Program-made: the position numbers and the translations under genes
The notes under the pieces: model-generated
The model's database searches: none
What the model was told of the DNA's origin: nothing
The model's input: the letters and a program-made list of their open reading frames with translations, nothing else
Shown: positions 46,679 to 55,227 of the stretch, piece by piece
Layout: each line of letters begins with the position of its first letter
Numbering within the stretch: the stretch's first letter is position 1
NCBI GenBank assembly: GCA_943788025.1
Contig: CALSOR010000002.1
Span: 248,001 to 312,000, forward strand
Origin: JABAAE01 sp905480545
Lineage (GTDB): Bacteria > Planctomycetota > Planctomycetia > Pirellulales > Pirellulaceae
Direction: 5' to 3'
DNA: 64,000 bases

Positions 46679-47650
46679 ATGAAAAACATCTCACGACGAA
46701 AAATTTTGGGTTCTTCTGGAGTTGCTGCGGTTGGCTTGGCGACGATCGGAACGGAAGCAGTTTTCGCACAACCTGGATCTCGCGGCACACCCAACGCTGA
46801 CGCGAATCAAAACGCGCCGCAAGTATCTTACTGCATCAACACCAGCACCATTCAAGGGCAAGAGAAATCGCTGGTTGAAATCGTCAAATTGGCGGCGAAG
46901 GTTGGGTACAACGGAATCGAACCGTGGATTCGCGAAATCAAAAGCTACCAGAAGGCCGGTGGAAATTTAAAAGATCTAAAAAAGTTGATCGCTGACTCCG
47001 GCTTGAAAGTTGAATCTGCGATTGGGTTCGCAAATTGGATCGTGGACGACGATGCCAAACGAAAGGCCGGACTGGAGCAAGCAAAGGTCGAAATGGATTT
47101 AGTCGCACAAATTGGGGGAACGCGAATTGCCGCACCGCCAGCGGGGGCAACCAATCAAACCGATTTAAGTCTTTTTAAGGCTGCGGCGCGTTATCGCGAT
47201 TTAATAGCAGTTGGAAATTCGATCGGCGTTGTACCGCAGGTCGAGGTGTGGGGATTTTCCAAATCGCTCAATCGCTTGGGAGAGTGTGTGTTTGTGGCGG
47301 TGGAAAGTGGATGCAAAAACGCTTGTGTATTGCCCGATGTCTATCATATCTACAAAGGCGGTTCTGATTTCGCCGGACTCGGTTTACTGGCCGGAGGAAC
47401 GATCCAATGTTTTCACATGAATGATTATCCTGCCGAACCGGCCCGGGATAAAATCAACGACAGCGACCGCGTTTATCCGGGTGATGGCGTTGCGCCAATT
47501 CCGGAAATCCTCAAATCCATTTTTGCGAACGGGTTCAGCGGTGCCTTGTCACTTGAATTATTCAATCGTGAATATTGGAAACAGGACGCCGAGCTCGTCT
47601 TGAGGACTGGCTTGGAAAAAATGAAGGCAGCGGTCGCATCAGCAAAGTGA
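46679..47650 (+). CDS. Sugar phosphate isomerase/epimerase-like protein, Tat-exported
   Basis: A 323-residue TIM-barrel protein of the xylose isomerase-like (AP endonuclease 2) superfamily. The N-terminus has a Tat motif (ISRRKILGSSGVAAVG) and hydrophobic stretch ending near AQP, so it is exported. Barrel motifs are GYNGIEPWI near residue 80, VVPQVEVWGFSK and FHMNDYPAEPARD with a possible metal ligand, then GDGVAPIPEIL and GALSLELFNREYW. It probably isomerises a sugar; the substrate is not predictable. It begins at ATG 46679, one codon after a TTG. Confidence 0.88.
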   Translation: MKNISRRKILGSSGVAAVGLATIGTEAVFAQPGSRGTPNADANQNAPQVSYCINTSTIQGQEKSLVEIVKLAAKVGYNGIEPWIREIKSYQKAGGNLKDLKKLIADSGLKVESAIGFANWIVDDDAKRKAGLEQAKVEMDLVAQIGGTRIAAPPAGATNQTDLSLFKAAARYRDLIAVGNSIGVVPQVEVWGFSKSLNRLGECVFVAVESGCKNACVLPDVYHIYKGGSDFAGLGLLAGGTIQCFHMNDYPAEPARDKINDSDRVYPGDGVAPIPEILKSIFANGFSGALSLELFNREYWKQDAELVLRTGLEKMKAAVASAK

Positions 47651-47755
47651 AAGGATTGAATCGTTCTCGCGGTGTCGGCAAAATCCGTTTTTGACGATGT
47701 AAACAGCAAGTTGATTTCGGCCATCCACGCCGCCAGTATTAGGAGCATTTTCTTA

Positions 47756-47959
47756 ATGCCAAATTCCGCTCAAGTCAGATGCAGCTGCGGACAAATACTA
47801 AAGCAACCTGTTCCGCGAATTTGCCCTGGATGCAAAGCCACAATTTCGGTCGTCCGAAAACGCACCGCAGGACTTGGGTTGTCTATCGTCTTAGTCTCGC
47901 TCATGTTCGGAATATTGCTGGGTTTGATTCTGTTTCTGGGCAACCGATTTAATTCGTGA
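47756..47959 (+). CDS. Small zinc-ribbon membrane protein
   Basis: A 67-residue protein starting at ATG 47756, with AGGAG about ten bases upstream. It has two CxC/CxxC pairs (RCSCGQ and CPGCKA) that form a zinc ribbon at the N-terminus, followed by one hydrophobic helix (LSIVLVSLMFGILLGLILFLG). Small zinc-ribbon plus membrane-helix proteins are common in planctomycetes, but the function is unknown. It follows the isomerase-like gene on the same strand. Confidence 0.75.
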   Translation: MPNSAQVRCSCGQILKQPVPRICPGCKATISVVRKRTAGLGLSIVLVSLMFGILLGLILFLGNRFNS

Positions 47960-48327
47960 TCCCGACTAACACCGGTCGATTTCCTGAACCGCGACAGGTA
48001 ACGGTCAGTCCGTGATGAAAAAAGCCGCAAGCAAATGTTCTGCGGCTCATTCAAGTTATGCTTCAATTCCAAATAGCTTCAGGCTGCAAACTATGACCAT
48101 GAAGATACTGGATATTGATTCCGATCCTTTGCTCAATGCGGTCAGTCGTATTTGTGAATTTGAATAACCGTTTCGGGCTGACTTGCGTTACGATTCTTTG
48201 GCGTCATTTAAATCCTTAAGGACGCCTGCGCCGGTATCGCATAAAGAAAGAAGAAGGCGAGGTCATAACCCCCCCAATTCAAGGCACATTTTCACGAAGC
48301 AGCGACACCAAATACTAACAAACACGT
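47960..48327. other. 368 bp region between convergent genes, no supported gene
   Basis: Apart from the trpE terminator at 48018-48047, I see no gene or repeat. Short open frames overlapping the 3' end of trpE on plus are not convincing. Confidence 0.6.
48018..48047 (-). terminator. Probable rho-independent terminator for trpE
   Basis: A seven-base-pair stem (AGCCGCA and TGCGGCT) with an 11-base loop is followed on the minus strand by a run of six U. It lies about 280 bases downstream of the trpE stop, in the direction of trpE transcription. Confidence 0.75.
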
Positions 48328-49833
48328 TTAACGGTCTTCATTTCCAGACCGGATCTCTGAAACTTCAATTGCTTTCAACAACGCCGTAGCTTTGTTTACG
48401 GTCTCGCGATACTCGTTTTCGGGAACACTTTCAGCAACAATTCCTGCACCAGCTTGAACGTACGCCATATCGTCCTTGATGACCATCGTTCGCAACGCAA
48501 TACACGTATCCATGTTGCCATTGAAGTCGATGTAACCGACGGCACCGGCATACGGTCCTCGCCGATGAGGTTCAATCTCGTCGATAATTTCCATCGCTCG
48601 AACCTTGGGAGCACCAGAAACCGTCCCGGCTGGCAAGCTCGCCATCAACGCATCAAACGCATCGAGATCGTCACGAAGCTCTCCAGTTACTGTTGACGAA
48701 ATATGCATCACATGGCTGTAGCGTTCCACGATCATCACATCTGGAATTTCAATCGTTCCATATTTTGCGATACGCCCCACGTCGTTTCGACCAAGGTCAA
48801 CGAGCATCACGTGTTCTGCCCGCTCTTTTGGGTCGGCTAGCAGTTCTTTTTCCAACGCGCGATCTTCCGCTTCGGTCTTGCCGCGCCAACGAGTTCCAGC
48901 CAAGGGGCGCACTGTCACTTTACTATCGACCACGCGACACATGATTTCCGGAGAACTCCCGATGAGAGTCGTTTCTGGCGTGCGCAGAAAAAACATAAAT
49001 GGACTCGGGTTCATCACACGAAGTGTCCGGTAGATTTCAAACGGATCACAACTTATTTTTCTTTCAAAACGCTGGCTGATAACGACTTGGAAGATATCGC
49101 CCGCCTTGATGTAATCGACACACCGATTCACTGCCGCCTCGTACGACGGCTGATCAAAATTAGAATTCAGATCCAATTGAACATCTGCGGAAGGATCGAT
49201 GTCGGTACAGGCTTGACTTGGGTCCGGCTTTGACAAACAAGTGACAATTGAGTCAATTTCTTTTTTTGCCGCTTCGTAGGCATCCAGCGATTTTTCTTTG
49301 CTGGAATCCGTCTTTGCAAGCACGATCACCGTCATGGTTTTTTGGACATTGTCGAAAACGATCATTTGATCATAAAAGGCAAACGACAAATCGGGCAGTT
49401 CGCGATCATCATTCGGCGGGTTCGGCAAATTTTCAACGTATCGAACGGTATCATAACCAGCGTACCCAACGGCACCACCGACAAACGGCGGCATGCCATC
49501 AAGCTTTGCAACGTCGATTGACGCTAGTTCCGCTCTCAGCAGATCAAATGGGTTTTTCGATTCCAATTCCTTGGAATCCAATCCGTTTCTCAGTTTGACA
49601 GCCGAGCCGGCAGCCGACAGTTGCGCAAAGGGTTTGATAGCAATAAAGCTGTAGCGGCCGACGTTTTCGCCACCGACAACACTTTCGAAAAGACAGCAGG
49701 TTTTCCCCTCGTCGATTTTCCGAAATGCGGATACAGGCGTCAGTCCGTCACTGATCAAGCAGCGGTAAACCGGAACGCGGGCGTGGCTCGTAGAGAGTTC
49801 CTGAAATTCAGTGAGATTCGGCTTGTGTGGCAT
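48328..49833 (-). CDS. trpE: Anthranilate synthase component I
   Basis: A 501-residue enzyme that converts chorismate to anthranilate with the glutaminase subunit TrpG, in tryptophan biosynthesis. The chosen ATG at 49833 (MPHKPNLTEFQ) gives the normal N-terminus; an upstream start would add seven residues. The C-terminal chorismate-binding region is typical: PSPFMFFLRTPET, GSSPEIMCRV, PLAGTRWRGKT and LPAGTVSGAPKVRAMEIIDE. The feedback region FAKI (CLFESVVGGENVGRYSF) is present. trpG is not adjacent, and the gene is divergent from mcsA. Confidence 0.96.
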   Translation of the reverse strand: MPHKPNLTEFQELSTSHARVPVYRCLISDGLTPVSAFRKIDEGKTCCLFESVVGGENVGRYSFIAIKPFAQLSAAGSAVKLRNGLDSKELESKNPFDLLRAELASIDVAKLDGMPPFVGGAVGYAGYDTVRYVENLPNPPNDDRELPDLSFAFYDQMIVFDNVQKTMTVIVLAKTDSSKEKSLDAYEAAKKEIDSIVTCLSKPDPSQACTDIDPSADVQLDLNSNFDQPSYEAAVNRCVDYIKAGDIFQVVISQRFERKISCDPFEIYRTLRVMNPSPFMFFLRTPETTLIGSSPEIMCRVVDSKVTVRPLAGTRWRGKTEAEDRALEKELLADPKERAEHVMLVDLGRNDVGRIAKYGTIEIPDVMIVERYSHVMHISSTVTGELRDDLDAFDALMASLPAGTVSGAPKVRAMEIIDEIEPHRRGPYAGAVGYIDFNGNMDTCIALRTMVIKDDMAYVQAGAGIVAESVPENEYRETVNKATALLKAIEVSEIRSGNEDR

Positions 49834-50095
49834 AAATCCGACTCTAATTGGCAAAACAAGATTATCGCCGAAACTTTCGCCGATTGCACGGCGGGTTGTT
49901 GCAGCAAAAATTGATCACGTCGAAAATAGGGCAAGCTGAACATCGCTGTTCGGTTACCAGATCATCCTTGGGCGACAAGTTCCCTTGCTATCTTTTTCGC
50001 ACATTGACGATGTAATCTTGACAGCGAATCGAAGTCACCTAGAATCCACCACCGAATAAACCTTCATCCAAATTCGACGGCTTGCGTTAATCAAC

Positions 50096-50605
50096 ATGAA
50101 ATGCCAAAAGTGTGAAAAACCGGCAACCTTTCATATAACGGAGTTAACCGGAGACGAAGTGAGTGCGCTGCATTACTGTGCTGAGTGCGCCGACAAATAC
50201 CTCAAGTCTGATAGTGACGATGAACCGGTGGCCGAAGAAGTTGGCACCGCGATTACGAAACACTTGAAGATTGACCAAACGGCTGACGAGCTTCATCGGC
50301 TGGATCAGAAGGTATGCCCAGTTTGCGGAATCACATTTTACGAGTTTCGCCAATCGGGACGCCTAGGTTGCCCCAATGATTACGAATACTTTCAGGAAGA
50401 GCTGAATCCGTTGATCATGAGCATTCATGGCGAAACCAATCACGTTGGCCGGCGCCCCGCTCGAGGTGACGACGGGATGCTCATGCAACAAATCGAGGTC
50501 ATTCGGTTACGAAAAGAAATGACAGAAGCCGTCGAGCGAGAGGATTACGAACTTGCATCACGGATCCGTGATCAAATCAAGCAGCTTGAAGAGGAGCTTC
50601 AATGA
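50096..50605 (+). CDS. mcsA: McsA-like zinc-finger protein with UVR motif
   Basis: A 169-residue protein of the McsA type, which in Firmicutes activates the protein arginine kinase McsB. The N-terminus has the treble-clef-like zinc ligands (MKCQKCEKPATFH, HYCAECAD) and a second pair (VCPVCGITFYEF), and the C-terminal UvrB/UvrC (UVR) motif RLRKEMTEAVEREDYELASR. The mcsB gene overlaps it by four bases (ATGA), so the two are translationally coupled. The usual neighbours ctsR and clpC are absent here. Confidence 0.93.
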   Translation: MKCQKCEKPATFHITELTGDEVSALHYCAECADKYLKSDSDDEPVAEEVGTAITKHLKIDQTADELHRLDQKVCPVCGITFYEFRQSGRLGCPNDYEYFQEELNPLIMSIHGETNHVGRRPARGDDGMLMQQIEVIRLRKEMTEAVEREDYELASRIRDQIKQLEEELQ

Positions 50606-51690
50606 AGCCGACTGACTTTGCGGACGAACTAGGGGAATGGCTCCGTGGTGATGGACCGGAATCCGATATTGTGATGAGCAGCCGAATCCGTCTTGCGAGG
50701 AATCTCGGCGATTTTCCATTTATTAAAAAGTGTAATGATGTCCACAAGGCAAGCATTGAGTCGACCGTTTGTGAAAAGGTAACTTCGCATTCGGACCTTG
50801 CCGATACCGTTTTTGTCAAGGTAAACGATCTGGAAGAACTCGAACGCCAGTTCTTGGTTGAACGACAATTGATTAGCCGTGAACATTCCGAAAGCTCCGG
50901 TGCTCGTTCTGTTGCGATCGATAAGCAGGAAGTATTCAGCTTGATGATCAACGAAGAGGATCATCTTCGTATTCAGGTCATGAAGAGCGGTCTGGATCTG
51001 GAAAAAGCGTGGGAACGTGTAGAAACCATCGATAACGCACTCGAAGAAAACATTCGGTTTGCGTTTGACAGCCAACTTGGTTACCTGACAGCATGCCCTA
51101 CGAATGTAGGCACTGGAATGCGAGTCAGTGTGATGCTCCACTTGCCTGCACTCGTTATGACGCGGCAGATCGAAAAAGTCTTTCGAAGCCTCGAAAAAGT
51201 CAACTTGGCCGTCCGAGGTTTATATGGCGAAGGATCTCAGGCGATGGGTGAGTTCTATCAAATCAGCAACCAAATTACCCTTGGAAAATCCGAGACAGAC
51301 TTGATCAACGACGTTTCGGAAATCGTTCCCGTCATAATTGGGTATGAGCGAAAGGCCCGCGAATACTTGATAAACGAAAGCCAAGACGACCTGCATGACA
51401 AAGTCAGTCGAGCAATCGGAACACTTCAAAACGCACATCAAATCAGCAGTGAAGAAACAATGCAGTTGCTTTCAAAAGTGCGATTGGGTGTGAATTTAGA
51501 CTTGATTCATGATGTCCAACTTTCCACCGTGAACAAACTGTTCCTTCGCACGCAGCCTGCTCATTTACAGGTGCTCGCAGGCAAAAAACTCTCGACAACA
51601 GACCGAAATGTTGAGCGCGCAAATTACCTGCGGCGTCATCTGAATTCGTCTCAAGGCAAAAGCGATTCGGGCGAGGATCTTTTTGTTTAA
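50602..51690 (+). CDS. mcsB: McsB protein arginine kinase
   Basis: A 362-residue guanidino-phosphotransferase of the McsB type, which phosphorylates arginines on proteins and marks them for ClpCP degradation in Firmicutes. Hallmarks are SSRIRLARNLGDFPF at the N-terminus, SSGARSVAID, FSLMINEEDHLRIQ, LTACPTNVGTGMRVSVMLHLP and VRGLYGEGSQAMGEFYQISNQ. The length and motif order match the family. It overlaps mcsA by four bases and converges with ptsI 26 bases downstream. Regulation and targets in this organism are unknown, since ctsR is not present nearby. Confidence 0.93.
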   Translation: MKPTDFADELGEWLRGDGPESDIVMSSRIRLARNLGDFPFIKKCNDVHKASIESTVCEKVTSHSDLADTVFVKVNDLEELERQFLVERQLISREHSESSGARSVAIDKQEVFSLMINEEDHLRIQVMKSGLDLEKAWERVETIDNALEENIRFAFDSQLGYLTACPTNVGTGMRVSVMLHLPALVMTRQIEKVFRSLEKVNLAVRGLYGEGSQAMGEFYQISNQITLGKSETDLINDVSEIVPVIIGYERKAREYLINESQDDLHDKVSRAIGTLQNAHQISSEETMQLLSKVRLGVNLDLIHDVQLSTVNKLFLRTQPAHLQVLAGKKLSTTDRNVERANYLRRHLNSSQGKSDSGEDLFV

Positions 51691-51716
51691 GCCATCACTT
51701 TTTTTGAGTGACTGAA

Positions 51717-53474
51717 TTAAGCGGTATCCAGAATCGTGAACTTGGGCGCAAGTCGCTGAATTTGACCCGCCATGTAACGCAAAACCTGCGAAGTAGTTTT
51801 GAGCTTCATTGCGTTTTGAAGAATTTGAGCCGCTTCTGCGGTTGAGATCTTCTTCGCCAGTTCTTTGATGGTCGGAATAAACGCCGGGCTCATACTGAAG
51901 TTTTTCAAACCCATTCCCAAAAGCAACACAAATGCTCGGGGCTGCCCGGCCATTTCACCGCATAGCGTGATAGGCGTATTGTTCTGATTGCAGACGCGGA
52001 TCACGTTCTTCAGAACGCGTAGAACCGCTGGTGAGAGCGGCTGACATAGATGGCTGACTTTTGGGTTATCGCGATCTGCCGCCATTAAATATTGCACCAA
52101 ATCATTCGAACCGATCGAAACAAAATCACAGCCCTCTAATAGCGTATCCATCATCACTGCCGCCGCTGGAACTTCCAGCATCATTCCGATGGGAACGTTT
52201 GCAAAAGGCTTGCCCTGCGAGACAAGTTGTTTCATTGCACGACGAACCATGGAGCGAACTCGCCGCATTTCATCGACAGTCGTGACCATCGGAAACAACA
52301 TCCGAACCTTTCCAACCTCAAAGCCTGCGGCGGCGCGAAGGATGGCTCGAATTTGCGAATTGAATAACTCCGGATGTTCGAACGAGAGACGGATACTTCT
52401 CCAACCCATAAACGGATTGGATTCCTGATGATTGTGCCCAAGGTAGGGGACTGTCTTGTCACCGCCGATATCAAGCGTTCGAATCGTCACCGAATTGTTG
52501 GGAGATGCCTCGATGATGCTTCGATAGTTTTCGTATTGCTCCTCTTCGTCTGGAACACTTGGATGCGTCAGGTAAAGGTATTCGGTACGGTACAGTCCAA
52601 CGCCACTGCCACCCATTGCTTTGGCCGATTGCGCATCGGCAACACTATTGATGTTTGCAAGCAACGCGATCTGGCGACCATCAGCGGTGAGCGCCGGCTC
52701 ATCTCGGTTTTCAGCAAGTTGATCTTTGAAATCGAAAAACTCACGCTCCAGCTTCCGATAGGCGGCCGTTGCTTCGGGATCGAGATTGTACCGAACGATT
52801 CCTTCGCGACCGTCGACAACGATCTCATCGCCCGTTTTAATCTGGCGTAGAATCCCGCGAACACCTGAGACGGCTGGAATCCCTTTGCTGCGTGCGATAA
52901 TCGCCGCATGGGAAGTTGGGCCTCCAGCTTGGGTCACAATTCCCTTGACCTCCACATCGCCCAGCAAAACCACCTGAGAAGGAAGAAGCTCATCGGCAAC
53001 TACGATTAAAGGGCTCTTTAAGCCACGATCAATTTCTTTCTTCACGTCGGTGAGCGAAGCGGAGAGCCGCGACACCACATCGCGGATGTCGGCGAAACGC
53101 TCTTGGAGATATTCGTCTTTGGCTTTGGAGAAAAGGACCTCGTATTCGCCCAAAAATCGATGAAGGGCCGCCTGGATCGTCATTTTTTCGCCCGCGATCC
53201 AGCCCGTAATCTTTTTAGTGAACGCATGGTCACTCAAAATCGACTGATGCATCGCGAAAATGGCTGCCTCATTCTTGCCAACTTGAGCATAAACCTTTGC
53301 TTCAAGGGCCTTCAGATCTCGGATACTTTGATCCTTCGCCGATTCAAACCGCGCAAGCTCTTCCCCGACAGCATCTTCTTCCAGATGAGTCTGCTCAGGA
53401 CGGACAAAAACTTCGTTAATACAATAGGCAGTGCCAATTGAAATACCGGGCGAAACCGGAATTCCTTTTCTCAT
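51717..53474 (-). CDS. ptsI: PEP-protein phosphotransferase (enzyme I)
   Basis: A 585-residue enzyme I. The start at 53474 (MRKGIPVSPGISIG) matches the family; a start 12 codons upstream is less likely. The active-site His lies in GGPTSHAAIIARSKG; the PEP-binding and C-terminal barrel motifs GLYRTEYLY, FVSIGSNDLVQYLMAADRD and ITLCGEMAG are all intact. It passes phosphate from PEP to HPr. No HPr gene or sugar-specific PTS transporter is adjacent, consistent with the incomplete, probably regulatory PTS known in many planctomycetes. It converges with mcsB. Confidence 0.94.
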   Translation of the reverse strand: MRKGIPVSPGISIGTAYCINEVFVRPEQTHLEEDAVGEELARFESAKDQSIRDLKALEAKVYAQVGKNEAAIFAMHQSILSDHAFTKKITGWIAGEKMTIQAALHRFLGEYEVLFSKAKDEYLQERFADIRDVVSRLSASLTDVKKEIDRGLKSPLIVVADELLPSQVVLLGDVEVKGIVTQAGGPTSHAAIIARSKGIPAVSGVRGILRQIKTGDEIVVDGREGIVRYNLDPEATAAYRKLEREFFDFKDQLAENRDEPALTADGRQIALLANINSVADAQSAKAMGGSGVGLYRTEYLYLTHPSVPDEEEQYENYRSIIEASPNNSVTIRTLDIGGDKTVPYLGHNHQESNPFMGWRSIRLSFEHPELFNSQIRAILRAAAGFEVGKVRMLFPMVTTVDEMRRVRSMVRRAMKQLVSQGKPFANVPIGMMLEVPAAAVMMDTLLEGCDFVSIGSNDLVQYLMAADRDNPKVSHLCQPLSPAVLRVLKNVIRVCNQNNTPITLCGEMAGQPRAFVLLLGMGLKNFSMSPAFIPTIKELAKKISTAEAAQILQNAMKLKTTSQVLRYMAGQIQRLAPKFTILDTA

Positions 53475-53693
53475 AGGAAGGAATTTAGCATCGAAACGCT
53501 CAACATTCAAATTGGAGTCAGTTCAAACGGGCTGTTAAGAGCATTTTTTGGGTTTTATTTCAAAAATTCCGATATTGTGAGTTGTTGTTAAAAAAACGGG
53601 TCGATGCTAAATTAGGTGGTTTGCTACAGTAAACCTTGGAAATTTGCAGGTTTTTTACCGAAATTGAACGTGACCAATGATTCGATCCCGGCG

Positions 53694-54179
53694 ATGCGAC
53701 CAATCGCGTTTGCCCAAATAGACAAAATTACGGAAATTGTGTCGGGTGATCGAATTTCAGCGGTGAAATTCCTTTCTGGTGACGAAGATTATCTTCAAGA
53801 CCACTTCCCACATTTTCCGGTGATGCCGGGAGTACTAATGTTGGAAGCGATGCTTCAAGCGTCGTCTTGGTTGGTTCGGTATACGACCGGCTTCAAGTAT
53901 TCAGTTGTTGAATTACGCGAAGCCAAAAACATCAAATTTCAAAATCTTGTTACGCCAAACAATCAGCTGATTGTGAACGCGAAGATCATGAAACAAGAAG
54001 AGCTGATTTTCACGTTGAAAACCGAGTGTTTGATCAACGATGAAACTGCGGTGAATGGTCGCCTTGTTGTGGAAACCCACAATTACGGCGAGCGGAATCC
54101 GTCGAATAGTGTGGTTGACGAAAAGATTGCTTTTGAAAAGCGGCTTGACTTCGACTCAATTATGCATTTATCCAGATAG
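53694..54179 (+). CDS. FabZ-like 3-hydroxyacyl-ACP dehydratase
   Basis: About 161 residues. The chosen start (ATG 53694, MRPIAFAQIDKI) fits a FabZ hotdog enzyme; an earlier frame extends to 53616 without a better start. The active site is complete: DHFPHFPVMPG with the catalytic His and LMLEAMLQ with the catalytic Glu. FabZ dehydrates 3-hydroxyacyl-ACP in fatty acid synthesis. It heads a cluster with an acyl carrier protein 49 bases downstream, a second hotdog protein and a ketosynthase, so it probably makes a specific acyl chain rather than bulk fatty acids. Confidence 0.9.
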   Translation: MRPIAFAQIDKITEIVSGDRISAVKFLSGDEDYLQDHFPHFPVMPGVLMLEAMLQASSWLVRYTTGFKYSVVELREAKNIKFQNLVTPNNQLIVNAKIMKQEELIFTLKTECLINDETAVNGRLVVETHNYGERNPSNSVVDEKIAFEKRLDFDSIMHLSR

Positions 54180-54228
54180 ACAATATTTTCGTCAGTAATG
54201 ACTCGCCAATTTAAATCGGAGAATTCGA

Positions 54229-54618
54229 ATGGCTCCCAATGAAGATGAAGTTTTTGAAAAAGTAAAAGACGCTCTAGTCGATGCACTCGGAGTCGATGAC
54301 GACGAAGTCACTGCAGATGCGACAATGGTTGGTGATCTGGGTGCCGAGTCAATCGATTTTCTTGATATCGTATTCAAACTTGAAAAGTCGTTCGATATCC
54401 AAATTCCTCGGGATGAACTTTTTCCCGATGATATCCTCACCAATGCGGAATACGTACAAGACGGAAAAGTAACGGAGGCAGGCATTAAAAAACTGAAAGA
54501 ACGAATGCCATTTGCTGACCTTTCAAAATTCGAATCAAACCCAATGGTTCAGGACTTCGGCAACTTGTTGACCGTTAGCGACCTGTGCCGATATGTTACG
54601 ACAAAAGTAAGCGCGTAG
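54229..54618 (+). CDS. Acyl carrier protein with C-terminal extension
   Basis: A 129-residue protein; ordinary ACPs have about 80. Residues 1-80 form the ACP four-helix fold with the phosphopantetheine attachment at Ser41 in GAESIDFLDIVF, the planctomycete variant of the DSL motif. The C-terminal part (about 85-129) is an extension with its own helix pattern (PFADLSKFESNPMV, DLCRYVTTKVSA), not seen in housekeeping ACPs. It sits between a FabZ-like dehydratase and a hotdog protein without the catalytic His, and probably carries the chain made by this cluster. Confidence 0.92.
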   Translation: MAPNEDEVFEKVKDALVDALGVDDDEVTADATMVGDLGAESIDFLDIVFKLEKSFDIQIPRDELFPDDILTNAEYVQDGKVTEAGIKKLKERMPFADLSKFESNPMVQDFGNLLTVSDLCRYVTTKVSA

Positions 54619-54661
54619 TCCATAATTTTGTTTGTCTCGTACCTCATCAGTCTGTGAGACT

Positions 54662-55207
54662 ATGCGTTGGTTTTGGGTTGACCGCTATACAGAGTTTGTG
54701 AGTCGCAGTCATGCTGTGGCGACGAAGAATGTATGCATGGCCGAACCGTATGTTTTCGAGTATTCGCGGTGTTTCCCGTCCTACCCGCCCTCATTAATTA
54801 TTGAGGGCATGGCTCAGACGGGTGGATTGCTGATCAACCAAGCTTTCGATTTCAAGAAAAAAGTGGTTCTTGCGAAGATCAGCAAAAGCACTTTTCGGGA
54901 TTTTGCGAAACCAGGTGATCAACTCACAATAGCGACGAAAATCGAAAACATGGCCGAAGAGGGATCCGTAGTTTCGGCGACCTGCCATCGTGGCGAGTCG
55001 CTGATTGCTGCTGCAGACGTGATGTTTGCATACCCCGAGCAACAGTTCAAAGACAAAGTATTTTTTACCGATTCAGGATTGATTTCGTTTTTACGAGCTC
55101 TCCACATTTTTGATATTGGTGTCAATCAGGACGGTACACCAATTGAAATTCCGGAACATTTTCTTCAAGCTGAACGAGAATTTTTAAGTTCTGGTTCAAA
55201 TTGCTGA
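54662..55207 (+). CDS. Hotdog-fold FabZ-like protein lacking the catalytic His
   Basis: About 181 residues starting at MRWFWVDRYTEF. The hotdog fold is indicated by YPPSLIIEGMAQTGGLLI, which matches the FabZ helix and has the catalytic Glu, and by LAKISKSTFRDFAKPGDQ. However, the catalytic His is replaced: the position of D-H-F-P in FabZ reads R-C-F-P here (SRCFPSYP). It may be a non-dehydrating partner, such as an isomerase-like or scaffold subunit, or a dehydratase with changed chemistry. It lies 43 bases after the ACP and 20 bases before the ketosynthase on the same strand. Confidence 0.87.
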   Translation: MRWFWVDRYTEFVSRSHAVATKNVCMAEPYVFEYSRCFPSYPPSLIIEGMAQTGGLLINQAFDFKKKVVLAKISKSTFRDFAKPGDQLTIATKIENMAEEGSVVSATCHRGESLIAAADVMFAYPEQQFKDKVFFTDSGLISFLRALHIFDIGVNQDGTPIEIPEHFLQAEREFLSSGSNC

Positions 55208-55227
55208 AAACAATTGCGAGTTAATCG

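Noticed and set aside
51695..51711. Possible bidirectional terminator between mcsB and ptsI
   Set aside because: The stem is only five base pairs with a T-rich loop, too weak to call.
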